Origin: Erodium maritimum
Taxonomy: Eukaryota > Streptophyta > Magnoliopsida > Geraniales > Geraniaceae
Length of the DNA stretch: 64,000 nucleotides
Direction of reading: 5' to 3'
Assembly (NCBI GenBank): GCA_963921825.1
Contig: OY997588.1
Location: 5,966,001 to 6,030,000, forward strand
Under the pieces are notes generated by a model, which saw only the letters and a list, made by a program, of their open reading frames with translations, did no database searches and had not been told where the DNA came from. How positions within the stretch are numbered: position 1 is the stretch's first letter; each line of letters begins with the position of its first letter. Shown here piece by piece: positions 37,522 through 50,411 of the stretch. A program made the translations under genes and the position numbers.

Positions 37522-38069
37522 CCTCTCATCAACACCATGGTAAAACCAAAACCAAACCTATACAGCTACAAATCAAACAAGTACCATGAAAACTATAAGT
37601 TCATCAACACAGCCCATGAAGAAATCAGTGAATAATTTGAATCAAATGGAGAAAAAGATAGAATTTTGAAATTGGGTATGTACCTGATTGTTGAATTAGG
37701 CAATGGAGAATCAATGTGAGCACAAAGAGTGGTCTGAAACTTGGTGTAGCTCAGGACAGTATTGGTTAGTGGTGGAGGGTTTGGAGTGAAACTCATCCAC
37801 AAGATGGTGAAGGCAATTGCAACCTGTGAAGGAGACAAACAAAAACATGGTGAAATTATGGGACATCTAGATTTTCTGGATAGAGTGATAATGTTTTAGG
37901 GTCCACAGAGTAAAATCTTGAATTAACTTGAAGCAACCTCTTATATCCCGCCACTTCATCGGTGGGGCCCATTACAGCTTACAGACTGATGGCACGATAA
38001 GGCCCATATTGCAACAGACCAGGCTTTGGCCCATTAGGAGTGAACTAACTATAAATTGAGCTTCTGGTT

Positions 38070-38291
38070 TTGTGGTGTGTTGTTTGGTACTGGTTTTTTA
38101 TAGATGAAGCAGGAAATGAAGAAATCCCATCAGGGATGGTAAGAAAAACGACCGGATTGGGACCTGATGTTCCCGACCCGATCGAGATGGGTTTTTTGGT
38201 CAACGGGTATTTGATCGGGGCCGGGGCAGGGACGGACTTAAGAATATATTCAGAATTTAAATATTTAATTCTATGCCCCCCCAAAATTTAA
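38070..38291 (+). pseudogene. possible coding fragment, unrecognised
   Basis: A 73-codon ORF contains a stretch with strong protein character: EEIPSGMVRKTTGLG, then PDVPDPIEMGFLVNGYLIGA. It has no sensible start, is not flanked by recognisable exons and ends in AT-rich sequence. It may be a captured or decayed exon of a host gene. I do not recognise the family. Confidence 0.3.
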
Positions 38292-38299
38292 ATAATCAG

Positions 38300-39440
38300 G
38301 TATGTTAAAAATTGATTCCAATCTCCATACCAATGATAAATTGATCATATTTGTAATATTGAGGGATAGTTCAAAGAAGTGTTCTGATAAATTCATATTC
38401 ACTTTTTGTCAATTATAGTTGTCTTATTCCATATTCGTAAAAAAGATATATTGAATTTGTATTTTTTGTTAGACGTTGCGTACATTTATTTTAAAATAAC
38501 AATTTTACCCTTGCAATGAATCAGTTATGAGGTGCTTTTTCTTCCTTCGTGACATATTGTATTCCTCGGGATTGTTTGTTCTAATGTTTGTCTTTCGAAT
38601 TTCTCCAGCTTCATTCCATTTACATATGTTTAGATTTTGAGTTGTTGGTTGATTTTTTGAACTTTTCCCATCGAGACGAGGAAGTTGAAATGGTTCTTTT
38701 TCAGATAACAGTAGTGCCATTAAGTATGTGTCTTTCATTTTCAGTCATAGATTGCTTGTTTGAACAAAGAGATGCAGAAACTTGGTGATTTCAAGCTTCC
38801 TCAGTTCTTCAATTACCTACAGCATTTCACAAACTGTCCTTATTTCTAATCATGCCGTTTCTGTTATGTGTTTGGTTTGGTGAATATGTAACTTTTTATT
38901 GAGGTGCAAATTAAAAAAAGTCTAAGAATACAAATTGTTAAGCTTTTTTTGTTTAAGGACACAAGTTAAACCGAATATATGTCATTTTTATTTGGTCTGA
39001 TGTACTGGGAAGATCATTAATGGATGCAAAAGACTAACTAGGGCTAATACTTAGTTTCCTGATATTTTTTCAATTTTAATGAGATTTTGGGAAGATGAAA
39101 AAGTGTCCAAAAGAAAATCATTTTTGAAAAAATGGCAAAACCAAAAACACATTTTCCATTGTGTAAGAAACTCCCAGAAAACATGAGTTTATTCAAAACT
39201 AGAAACAATCTTATAATGTCTAACATAAAGATCAACAAAGTTATAGCATTAGTCTATATTACCAACTGCAACCGAACATACAAATGAATTGTAAGATCCG
39301 ATCCTGATAACTCATCATCAATCCAAAATATAAGTCCAGCAACAATTGGTGTTTATAAACAAACCAAGCACACCAAGATGGTGCAAACCTCAAATATCTC
39401 TGCCAAACAATATAGAGAAAAACTCGATGACATGGACAGT
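38300..39440. other. intergenic, no gene seen
   Basis: AT-rich spacer. The right-hand 100-200 bp before 39453 is likely the EPSIN 3' UTR. Confidence 0.5.
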
Positions 39441-39452
39441 ATCAAAAAGATC

Positions 39453-42400
39453 TCACTTCTGGAAGCCGCCGTATTGATATGGTTGGTTCCCAAGACTCGA
39501 GAAGAAATCATCTCCAATCGCTCCCTGTGATGAAGGAAATCCCGGATTGCCGCGACTGAGACCGGTCCCTGCACCCATTGCTCTTCCCATGTGGAGGGAA
39601 GTTGGAGTTCCTTTGTCCTTCTCATTAGGCCCGTCACTTAATCCGCCCACAATGCCTACATCTACAAGCGATGCCTTCTTGGCTGCAATAACGAAAAGAA
39701 TTACAAATTGATATTTCAGCACAAGTCCAGGTAGGTTTAAACATACGATGCGACTCAAATGTTAAATGCTTAAACAAGTTCGCATTGGATAATTATCAAC
39801 TTGGTGGTTGGCTTTTTTCTTCAAGCTCAAGTTCAAAATTCTAGAATATGTGCATCACAGATTAGGATTTGAATTCCACGCAACTCTATTTATTTGTCTT
39901 GGGGAAGAGAGATAGAGAACTCTTGATTATCTCATGTCCCCAAAAAGAGCTGTCTAATTCCCCTGTTCAGAGCTTGTAAATTTTAGGGAAAATCCCACTC
40001 AGCTACCCTTAGTATGCGCCATTATCTACTAACTACCCCTAAGTTAAAAATGTTTTCGACGACCTCATTAAGTTTTTCTAGTCTCATTTTATTGGGATTT
40101 TCATAACTTTTGGTTGTGAAATGACGAAAATACTTACGGGGGTTGTCAAAAACTTTTTAAACTTAGGGGTACTTGTTGAGAATGGTGCATACTTAGCTTA
40201 GGAGTAGCTAAGTGAGATTGTCCCTGGATTTTATCACATCACATGTAAATTAACAGAAAAATAATATATAGAGACCAATCCAACCAAATACTTGAAGCAA
40301 TTTAATGGTAATCTTGATTCCTATGTGGTGTTATATATCAACTAATTATTCCATGTCACTTGGCATCAGAATCAAAAGCATACTTGAAAATAACCACAAC
40401 CACAAAAATGCTGAGCAGATTTGGGAATATAGGAAGAGGCATGTATCCAAACTGAGCAACAGAAAAGAATTATGATGACGAGAAAGATATACTTACGAGC
40501 AGATATATTGAGATCAATTAGTCCGCGGCTTAGCGAATCTGCCCAAATTCCAGATTTCACTTGGAAAGTATCCTTCTTTGGTGAAGGCTTAAATTCCACT
40601 GAAGGCTTTCTAGCCAAGTTATTTTGGCTGAGCTCTTTGATAGGAGGAGGATTGACTGGTTCTGGAGGTACTGGGCTGGATTTCCTATTAGAAGTGAAAT
40701 CACCAAAAGGATCTGATCCATCAAAATTATTCAGTGGAACAGCAGCAAATGGATCAACGATGTCAGTGTTGGTTGGATCGGATTTTGGAGTCTTGGTATC
40801 TGGCTGAACTGGATCAGGGACAGAGAAAGGGTCAGCTGTTGATGGAGCTGTAGAGGGAAGAGTTCGCTGGGAAGCAAATAAATCAACCCCATTCTGCACA
40901 AAGACGCATTGTAAAATTATCAGTGAGATGAACCTAATATATTCAAAATATTTTTAAAGAACACTAAAGTTCGTATTTTCCATGTCCTATTCCTATTACT
41001 GGATTATCTCAGCTCATGACACCTTCGGGTCCATGAAAACCATCATTCTTAGTGAGAAGACATTAATCACCATTTCACATAATTAAAGTATACAGAGAGA
41101 GAAAGAATAACATTAATTTCTCTATCAGAGGTACAAAATCATATTTGATTGCATTTCAAATATTGTGATAAAAGTAAAAAGTTAAAAGAATTTAGCTCGG
41201 ACTTTGCTACCTTTTCTACTTGTGGAGCTGCTGACACAAAAGCTGCATCTTCAAACAGATCAACCTCTGATGAGTTGCTATTCATGGCAGATGTTGCAGG
41301 AGCAGGAAGAGATGGTACATCCATGAAATCACCAAACAGATCCACTTGGTTAGAGTTCCCAGCAGCTGGTGCTGTCAAATACAATAACCTCAATCACTGA
41401 CAAAACGAGTACTAGAATAATGGAATGAACATAGTTTAAACATAGCAGACAGTCATTCACTAGCCAGTAACCAGATTAGTAGAGTTAATTCTGTTTATAA
41501 AATATACATCGCATATTAAACAGAGTTGATCCACTTAAGCTTTGAGCAATATAAAACATAAATAAATAAACTGTTTCAATGACTCTCAAGTCTCTCATCA
41601 CAATGTCCCGCATAGTAAATGAAAAGAAAACAGGTCTTATCTCTCTATCAACGATATTTTCCATCTTCCTCCCCACAATCTTATCTCCATAAAATAACTC
41701 ACATTAACTACACATCTTAAATACATTTACAATGTTACAAATTTGAGCGGCAATAGAGTGGTAGTTGATTAAATCAAGCAAGACTTAGGATTTATGTTTT
41801 CCACCTTTAAAGTAATAGAACATTTCACTGTTTAAAAGAAGTGGGTGGATTTTGAAAAAAAAATGCATCAGAAGTTAAACAAGCAAAAAGTAATCAACTC
41901 AGCAAAAGCGGGGCTATTTCATAGTACTTACTAGTATTGGATATTCCTCGGGGATCAAAGTCGTCATCAAAATCATTTGATGGAACACTTAAACTTTGAG
42001 AAGGGGATGACTTGTACTTATCGGCGTCTATTTTCTTGATCGATGACTTTAAAGCACTAGATGGCATGCTATCTTCTTCCTTACTGAGAAAGATACATAT
42101 GTTAGTGACAAAATAGACAAAAAACACAATAAATATACAGAGAACCTACAAGTAGTTTGTGTGACAGAAGGGGACTAATTGGGTTTGTTGCACACATGGA
42201 ACAATGTGGAACATAGTTAGAAGAAGTGATATATCACATCAATGATAAAGGTTTTGAGGGAGTAAAAAAGCTGAAGTCCATGTTCAACAATGTTATTCAG
42301 GATTAATGCTTAGGAATTAAAAGTCAAAAGACGTGGACCAATTTGGAGCTAGCAACAAACAAGAGTAAATTTGAAATTCAGGCTTAATGTTTACTATGCA

Positions 42401-44716
42401 TACAAATAGAAACTATTATAAGCATCAAAACGCAACCTGCCATGGCGTGTAGAATCCCTGGATTTTTTCTTTTTTGTAGTAGCCCCATGACGTGACTTTT
42501 TGGGAGTATCCTTGTTAGTTTTTTCTTCCAAGTATCTTTCTCTATCTTTGTAACTGTCCCTGAAGCTACCTTCTCTTGTACCACCAAAACCCCCGTAGCG
42601 ATCACTGCTTCCTGATCCACCACTTCCATACGAGGATGAACTCGACTTATATGTTATTCCCGTAGATGAAAGCCCAACATACCTAAGAAATAGTGGAAAC
42701 CAGCAGTTCACGTACCAGCAACCAATCCAACAATATTATTTCTGGCATGAATTCTAAACTTTTTTTTGATCAGAGGCTTGAATTCTAAACTTACTTGTCA
42801 CGATTTGCAGTAGCCTTACTTCTAGCTTCCTGTATTTTGTCTTTATTATTAAGAAGACCCACAATAGTTTCTGCCTTCTTCCTCACATTTAGTCCCACAT
42901 CCTTCCCACTTGGCTCAACAAACTCAAAAGTTGAGAGTGACTTCACGAATAATAATTTTTAGGACAGATCATAAGAGAAAATTAACCATGTTTTTCATAG
43001 GCAGCATCGGTAAAATATAAAAGAACAATCCTTACCGATATTTGAAAAGTGTGTTCTATTATGTCATCTACGGCACGTTCAGAACCATTTGCCACAAGAT
43101 ACTCGACGATAGTCAATGCCTGATAAGGAAGTAATGTTAGTCACTGAAGAAAAGCAAGGCAAAAATCAGATAGCCAAGACAGTTGCAAAAATCAGATAGC
43201 CACAAAGGGATATAATCCAAGACAGTTGCAAGGAATGTGGTGAATTGGATTACTACGATGCTGCGTCAGCAGAAACTTCTAATGGTACTATGTGACTTCT
43301 GAAGATGGATGTAGCAAAACGGTACCTTGTAGACGTGACGCCAATCCTTGTCAGTTTCCCTCAATCTTGTCCATAGAACATTCATAACCATCTGGCATTC
43401 TGTACTGAAAGACGTCACAACTAATCAGGATCAGATGACATCTTTTTTCAGAAAATCGGGATTATCCAACAGATTAAGATAAGAAAGAAAAAAACAAATA
43501 CACAAAATATGACTTACAATTTTTTAGTGGCCTGAGCTATCTCTGCCAAAGCAGATCCATGAGGACCCCAAGGTTCATTATCCGTGGCATCCAATACCTG
43601 TACGAATAAGGATTGAAGCAACATAAATGAAGAGGGAAAAAAACACATAGACATACCAACAAATGAAAATATATCTACTAAACAAGTGCACAATTCATAT
43701 TAACCACATTATATGTGCTTCCAATATAGCCAGCTGATAGCATAATGCCTGTTATTTATAAATATCTGTAGCCAGATACAAGGAGATAGAATGCACAAAT
43801 AAATAACAGAATGAAGCTTTAGGACAATAAGTCGCAAAACATAAAATATCATGAGTGTGTTCGTATGCTGGCAAGCAAGGTAGCCATATGCATGATATGC
43901 AATGCAGCAAGTTAACCGGCACAAATGGAGCCAGATAATTGAAGGTTAGGCGGTTCAAGAGAAAATGCCAACTATGCCTTGAGGCACAAGCTTGAGAGCT
44001 GAAATCTTCAGTTCAGTTACGCATAATTCTAATATCGACTTTGTGTTAAAGTTCAGCTACACTAAATGCGGAACTTTGTTAAGAAAAATTGCTCAAATGT
44101 TTCTGAATACCAAACTTTAATCACCAATGTCAATAGACAGACGAGGGCACAATAAACAACTAAGTTAATTCTAATCCCTCCCAACATAACACAAATTCTC
44201 CATCGAGATCTGTGCCCATTGTCATTGCTCCAAACCCCTAATCTTGATGTAAGATTAAGAATGTCCTACGAATGCAGAAGGTGATACTGCATTATAGAGC
44301 TTAACCAACCAAAACATACCCAGCCTTCATTAATTTACTGCTAAATGTATATTTATAAATCAGATAGCCAACAAAGATTTTGCAGATACATACACATCTC
44401 TACCAAATTTGACAATAATATGAACCCAAAATCAGAAAATGAAATTCCAATTGCATCATAAACAAAAACAAAAACGAATTTCCTTCCCATACACCCAAAA
44501 ACCAAATGTGAATCGTTAACATTTGAGATTCACCTTCTGCTCGATCTCTGGAACCTTCAGCACTTTCAGATTCACCTCCCTCTTTCTGCACAGAAGGATC
44601 ACACAATTGAGATTCTCAAAACACCAAACGAACAGAAAGAAAAAAAATCAAAGGGAGCGAGAATTTGAAGCTCACATATCGCGGACGGTTTGATCGAAGA
44701 CCTTCATGAAATCCAT
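39453..44716 (-). CDS. EPSIN1: EPSIN1-like clathrin interactor (ENTH domain)
   Basis: Epsin-type adaptor that binds phosphoinositides through an ENTH domain and recruits clathrin and adaptors at the trans-Golgi network for vacuolar sorting. Minus-strand exons: 44716-44676, 44585-44534, 43597-43518, 43404-43326, 43119-43036, 42940-42795, 42682-42437, 42083-41932, 41371-41211, 40893-40497, 39682-39453. They join in frame to 555 residues (Arabidopsis EPSIN1 is about 560). ENTH spans about residues 15-150 ([69 protein letters not shown]). The tail has clathrin/adaptor motifs: three DPF (ADPFS, VDPFA, SDPFG) and three VDLF (VDLFGDF, VDLFEDA, VDLFASQ). The conserved [19 protein letters not shown] follows, and the end [18 protein letters not shown] is diagnostic. 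Introns contain a MULE-type MITE and an 18-bp LINE-type insertion. Confidence 0.95.
39986..40224. mobile_element. MULE-type MITE in EPSIN intron 10
   Basis: Ends GGGAAAATCCCACTCAGCTA and TAGCTAAGTGAGATTGTCCC are inverted, with inner pairing (CTACCCCTAAGTT versus AACTTAGGGGTA-type). Flanks TAAATTTTA and TGGATTTTA agree at 7 of 9. No ORF in 239 bp. Confidence 0.8.
42749..42792 (-). mobile_element. 18-bp LINE-type micro-insertion with 13-bp target duplication
   Basis: GAATTCTAAACTT occurs at 42749-42761 and 42780-42792. Between them are 18 bases, TTTTTTGATCAGAGGCTT, which on the minus strand end in GATC plus a poly-A run. This is the footprint of target-primed reverse transcription with extreme 5' truncation. 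The right copy overlaps the splice donor of EPSIN exon 6. Confidence 0.75.
43598..44533. other. EPSIN intron 2, no gene seen
   Basis: An intron of about 0.9 kb, AT-rich, without recognisable repeats or coding signal. Confidence 0.55.
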
Positions 44717-44959
44717 GGCGGATCTATCTGGTAAGAGCGAAACAATACGATACGAATCAAATGTCAGATCTCAAACAATACAATACAAACGGAATCGAAG
44801 AATTTGGGTATATTTGATTTTGAAGGTATCACCTATCTTTTTTCCTGGTTTGAGGACGAGAGAGAAGAGAAGAACAGGCGGTGTTCTTAGTTTTTTTAGA
44901 TCGCACAACAAACCTCTGATTATAATGGTGATGGTATCATGATCACCACTGACATGAAA

Positions 44960-47900
44960 CAATATGGCATTTTTGTATCATTTTAAATTGAATATTATTT
45001 CGGTTAGATTTTCAGAACATGTAGGTGGTGGTTTGTAACAATGAACCCGAAAATTAAAATCGTTTTATATATACCATACCTAGTATTTTTTTTTGAAACA
45101 TAAATATAGATATTATATTAATTATGACCGTGACTTATAAATATAGATTGAGTCCTGACCTTGATTTTAGTATATATCCGAGACCCGTAGAAATTTCGAC
45201 AAATTTAAAACCGTATTGGTAGTCTGCTTTGCATTGCAGACAATATAGAACCACAAATAAACACAAAAGCGAACATAATAACCTATAGAGTCTGCGATGC
45301 CAGTTCTTCATAAACACGTAACTTTCGTTGTAGAGCGTTCTGGTATCGCTGGCTCATCGTCTTGAATCTCCGGGATGTTTAATTGTGATACAGAGAACGG
45401 AGCATGTGCCCGGTGCTCCGGATGTGACTTCACCAACACTTCTCGCAGAAGCAGATTGATCATCATCGAGTCGACCCACAAAGGTCTACTTTGGATGTCG
45501 TGGAGACATACCCCAACTTATCGCCCCTCCTCCCAGATTCCAAATCCACCGTCTATATTGTTTTGAGATTCGTACCTGGTTTTCACTGGAAAAGAGAATC
45601 ATCTAAAGGCTTCTTCGCTTGAAAGGATGATGGTCCGAGAGAGGTGGATCAACGATGGCATCAATGAAAGCAATCATGATGACTAGTACTGGACGGCGAC
45701 GACGGCATGAAAAGAGAGAGGGCGGAACCCTGACGGTTAGGGTTTTTTCCCTTCTGCAAAACGTTTTTCACGTCTTTTGAATACTAAAATTTGAAAAATT
45801 AAGATACTAATAGTAACATTCCTTCATACCATACCTAGTTCAATAAGCAGTTCAAATTTAAAATCATCTAATCTGGACTTTTAAATGATAAAAATAAGAA
45901 TGTTAGATTATTGTTTGAATAAATACGATTAAATAATTGACATTTGCCTCCGATATGAATTGAATTTATTTAAAGATAATTGATTTATTGAACATTTTCC
46001 AAAACATGGCATATTACTTCAATGGTTTGGTTTGAATTCAGTGCACATGGTGTAACAGCCGTTTTAATTAATTTCACCAAGTTTTGCAATCCCAACATAT
46101 GCTATGAACAAGATCGATTGCAGGCCCAGCCCAATTGATGATGAAGACTCTTTACCTTTGGACTCTCATTACTCCAATACGCACTCGAATGTGAATTCTG
46201 GGCCAACTTCGGCCTTAGCCCATAAGATTCGGCCCTAGAGGTTTTCTTTTAGCATAGACGTGATAAGACAGAAAAGAAGGGTTAGACATAATATCGGATA
46301 TGTCCGAAACATTTACCCCACACATACCATGTCGAGTTTGTCTAGGTGACAATTTAGGGGGTCTATATTTTTGTGGGAGGTGGTCCAACTTCCTCTTCTT
46401 TTGGTGCGGGGAGAGTGTAACACGAGCCGAGTCAGGAGTGATGCTTGAATTTTCCCCGTTTCACCCCAAGAGGCCTACAAGTCTCTTTATGCGAACTGGA
46501 GTGTCGTTGCAAGGGCATTCAATGCTTGTCCTGAATTAGGTAGAAGATCTTGTATCACCTCATACATAGAGGGTCATGCCCCTCTCAATTCCAATGGATG
46601 TGGAAAAAGCAGAGGGGGCACATGTTTCCCGCTTCACGGAAACAATGAGTCATTAGGCGGGATATCGTGTGCTAAGCCTAGAATGTCAAAACGATATGAT
46701 TAAAATTTTATAACGAGATAACTTAACTCAAACCGAATAATTATATAAAAATAAATAATATAATATATATTTATTTATAAAAGAGAAAAAGAGTGGGAGA
46801 AAGGATAATGATTAATAAAATCACCTAATGTCACTTTGGCATTTGCACAAAAAAGAAGAAAAAACAAGTTGCAAGTAGCAAACAAAGTGGGTTGGTAGGT
46901 AGAGAGATAAGAAGAAACTGTCTTGAATATCAAGTAACAACAAAGACATGCAGTCCAATGGACATTAAGAACAATGGACTTTGATGGAAACCTACTCAAT
47001 AATTTATGGTCCACTCTAGGAATTGTAACCAAGGATGTTGTGTATCACATTTACAATTTTAATATCATTATTGAGTAAGATTTTAAGAGTTATATCAATA
47101 TTTAATTATTTAAAATAATATTTGATTTTTGATATTCTTATTTAATACATGTCTTTCTTAATCTATGGTTAACTTCTGATAATTTTTTTATATAATTCGT
47201 TTTCTTAAATGTAATATATTATTAATTAAATTATAATTTTGAGATTTTTTATTGAACCGATAATCCTTTTTAAGTGGTAATAAGTTAGGTCAATATGTAA
47301 AGTGAATACTCCTACTAATAGTCATACATTTTTGTGACTTGAAGTTAAAAATAACCATTTTAGTACACATGAATGGATAAATAATTGAGAGAGACAAGAA
47401 AAGTATGATTAAATGTTGCAATTTGTGAGGCAACAAAATGGAAACCAATGTGAGATCGAGAAGGAAATAAAATGAATGAATGAGCAAAAGAAGAGAAGAG
47501 AGATGTATAATTATACATACACTATCCAAAATAACATCTTATATTAGAAAATCCATAAGTTAAATGGGTCCATGGTACTATGGTAGGGGGAATTGGAATG
47601 GGAATAAGGCCATTAAATTACTAAAATGACCTTCTTCTAGGTGGCATATTTATCCGAGACCCTTGCCAAATGGATAAGATTGCCTTTCGTAGTCAAGATT
47701 GTATTAGATATTAGTAGAAAGGACATGCTTGTTTTAGAAATGGTTTTGGACATTTCGAATAGGTCAAATCTTATACAAGGGTAGATATAAGGAACAATTG
47801 CAAAAAATTACCCTAAAAAGAAATATTTTTTGGTGATACCATATATAAATTTATTTCAAAATAACAGTTTTGTTTTTAAAATGTTAATTTTAAAAACAAT
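44960..47900. other. intergenic, no supported gene
   Basis: The EPSIN promoter side and spacer. 45150-45760 is less AT-rich and, on the minus strand, reads like a plant 5' leader (AACCCTAACCG, pyrimidine-rich tracts, GT-type donors), but no ORF beyond 63 codons is present. 46290-46640 has a 79-codon ORF without recognisable motifs. Both could be retroposon or gene debris. Confidence 0.4.
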
Positions 47901-48399
47901 AATTAAAATATGTTATGGTGGATTAAATTAAACCGCTCACCTTCAAAGAGATCATTTTCTAGTGGTCCTTCACCTATCTTCAGGATTGTGAGGGGTGAAC
48001 ATCGGTCCTTCGACGACAAAGTGGTTGTATGATGTTGGTCAATAAAGGATGTCAGGCCTAGGTTGTACATGTTAAAGCCACGTCGGATACAACATAATTT
48101 ATTCTTCGGGTGACTATGGGATGTTGTGGTGAGCGAGAATCGTTCAGTTGACATTCAGTGGAGAAATTGGAAGGATGATGGAGATAGAGGTCAGTGCCGA
48201 TTGGTGTAATTTTGGTGGAAGGTTGTGGATATATTTATAGGTAGGGTATTTTCATAATTTTGTAAGAGTGGGGTAATAATTTCACATAAATCGGAGAGAT
48301 TGGAATGAAAGTGAAATTGTAATGAAATTTAACACAAATGAAACAGAAATTGAAAAGAAATTTTCATTAAATTGCGAAATCAAACAACGAGACAACTAG

Positions 48400-49585
48400 C
48401 AGGAGAGAAATAACAAAGTCACATTCCAAGCTTATGTGCTAAATTCGTAATGACTTGTCAATGTGTCGCATGCTCCTCAGGCGACATGACTAAAGGGCCA
48501 TTTGGTCCTCTCTTTTTTGTAGATCTCGAAATACGGTTGGAGGTCGGCGATAAGCTTTTACTTTTCAATCGTGGATTGCAAAACAAATGCATGTTCTTCC
48601 TTCTGAATGGTTGCACGTTCCGACACTTCGATGGAGAGATCCGCTTCCACTAATGCCAGCATTTTCCCTTTACCCTTGGTTCTTGTAGCTTTGATGGCCT
48701 TATGACCCATAGGCTGGATATTTGAAGCAAAGCTCGTCCTATCGGTGTTCTCGTTCTTGATGTACGACGCTTGTTCCTTAACCCGCGTTCTCTTGCTGGA
48801 TCCGCTTGAAACTTGTTGGATGGGTTCAAGCGTCATTGCATTAGGTACTCCATAATGTCGGGTTGTCTACTTCAGTTGATCTTTCACAAGATTTCATCAA
48901 TGTTTCCGTATGAAAACTTGGTTTTCCTCCCTCATGTACGTCTCTTCAGCCAGCTGCATAACCTGGTCATCTAATCGCGCGCTTCAGTGATTGTTGTATA
49001 TTTATGTGTATTACCCTTGAAACGTCATCACTTGCGGGTTAACCGTATGTCAATGTTCATTACAATTCTCGTCAGACCGAATCAGATCGTTTTGACCCCG
49101 TCTCCCGATATCCTTCAGTAACCGTCTTTCTTCTTATTATTCCCGACTATCGATTCAAATGAATGTATCATAGAAGCATGAACAAAACATACATCCTCCT
49201 CCACACTCCATTTTACGCGCGTATTTTTCAGTTCATCTCGCTCGGTGGGTGGACGTTGCCGAAGTTTGCGAATTTGCGGGTTTGGGGTATCATCGAGCCT
49301 GGAAAACAGCTCCCCAACGTCATCACCAAATTGATTTTCTTGCGTTGTTGGAACGACGTACTCCTGATGCAGCCACGTGTCGCCACCGCATTTTTTCCAG
49401 CGTTCGGTGCGGCTTTCCACGCGATCAAAAGAGACATAACAGCAGCTCAAACACGCGACGATAAGCTTACCTCAACTTTGAAACCGTCGAGTCTTTACGT
49501 CGCTGAAAACACTAATATCAAAGCGTTTTCGTTGTCGTTTACAAAGTGTCCACCCTTTTCCACCACCGACTACGAATACCCTTAG
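48400..49585 (-). pseudogene. decayed Harbinger ORF1 (NAM-associated type)
   Basis: Minus-strand pieces read like a Myb/SANT-plus-coiled-coil ORF1. First comes a domain with VKWSVEEDVCFVHASMIHSF near 49170, broken by a stop where a Trp would be expected. After roughly 230 bp of frame-shifted sequence comes PIQQVSSGSSKRTRVKEQAS and a Lys/Glu-rich tail near 48560-48836. The order matches plant PIF/Harbinger ORF1-type proteins. Multiple stops and frame changes make it a pseudogene. Terminal repeats were not identified. Confidence 0.55.
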
Positions 49586-49589
49586 GTCT

Positions 49590-50400
49590 AATAAGATACC
49601 ATATTACCATCTATCAAAATATTCAATAATTACTTAGTTCGATATAGATTTGACCTCTTATTTCTGACTTGATCTATCCCTTATCATTTGTTATCTCAAG
49701 TTTAATATAATCACATATAATTACTAATCTTATTCCTATCAAACCAAAAGCATCAACTCAATATATTTTGCCACATTGCTTGTAGTTTTCTATGGTGGGG
49801 TCTATTTATTAATTTTTTTAGTATCTTTCGGTATATGGTGCATGAAAAGACGAACCAAATCTTGGAACAAACACACACCACAATTGTCGGCCTTATCCAG
49901 ATTATTTTAATTACTTACTACACAAACCAAAAACGGGTCACTACATATGTTTGCTCTAAATATGCTCTTGCTTGTTGTGTTCTAAAGAGATAACTATCAC
50001 GGTTAGTTTAATATAATCACATCAACGTCCCATCAACTGACTTATCCATCTCCTAATCCATTAGGATTACTTTAATTACTTAACCTTTGGGTTTTGTCCA
50101 CCACATTTTCTCAGCCTTTCTGATCTCATTTTCCTTGCATCCAAACAAAAGATTAATAACATGAACATTCAAAGGAAACAAAACCCAAATCATCGTTTTT
50201 CATACAAAAAAAAAACATGAGATGAGAGTGAGACCCACTATTGTCCCTCTCTCAATTCTACCATTTTCATCATCAGCTTCACTATTTACAGATACTGAAT
50301 ATTTAAACATTTCAAAAACCAACTTTACCATTCACAAGTCTAGAACATTCACTTCCAAAAAATTGACCCGAGAACAGAACCCGAACCCGACCCGAACCCG
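49590..50400. other. intergenic, TZF 3' UTR side
   Basis: AT-rich spacer; the right part is likely the TZF gene 3' UTR. No gene is supported. Confidence 0.5.
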
Positions 50401-50411
50401 TAGCTTCAGGT

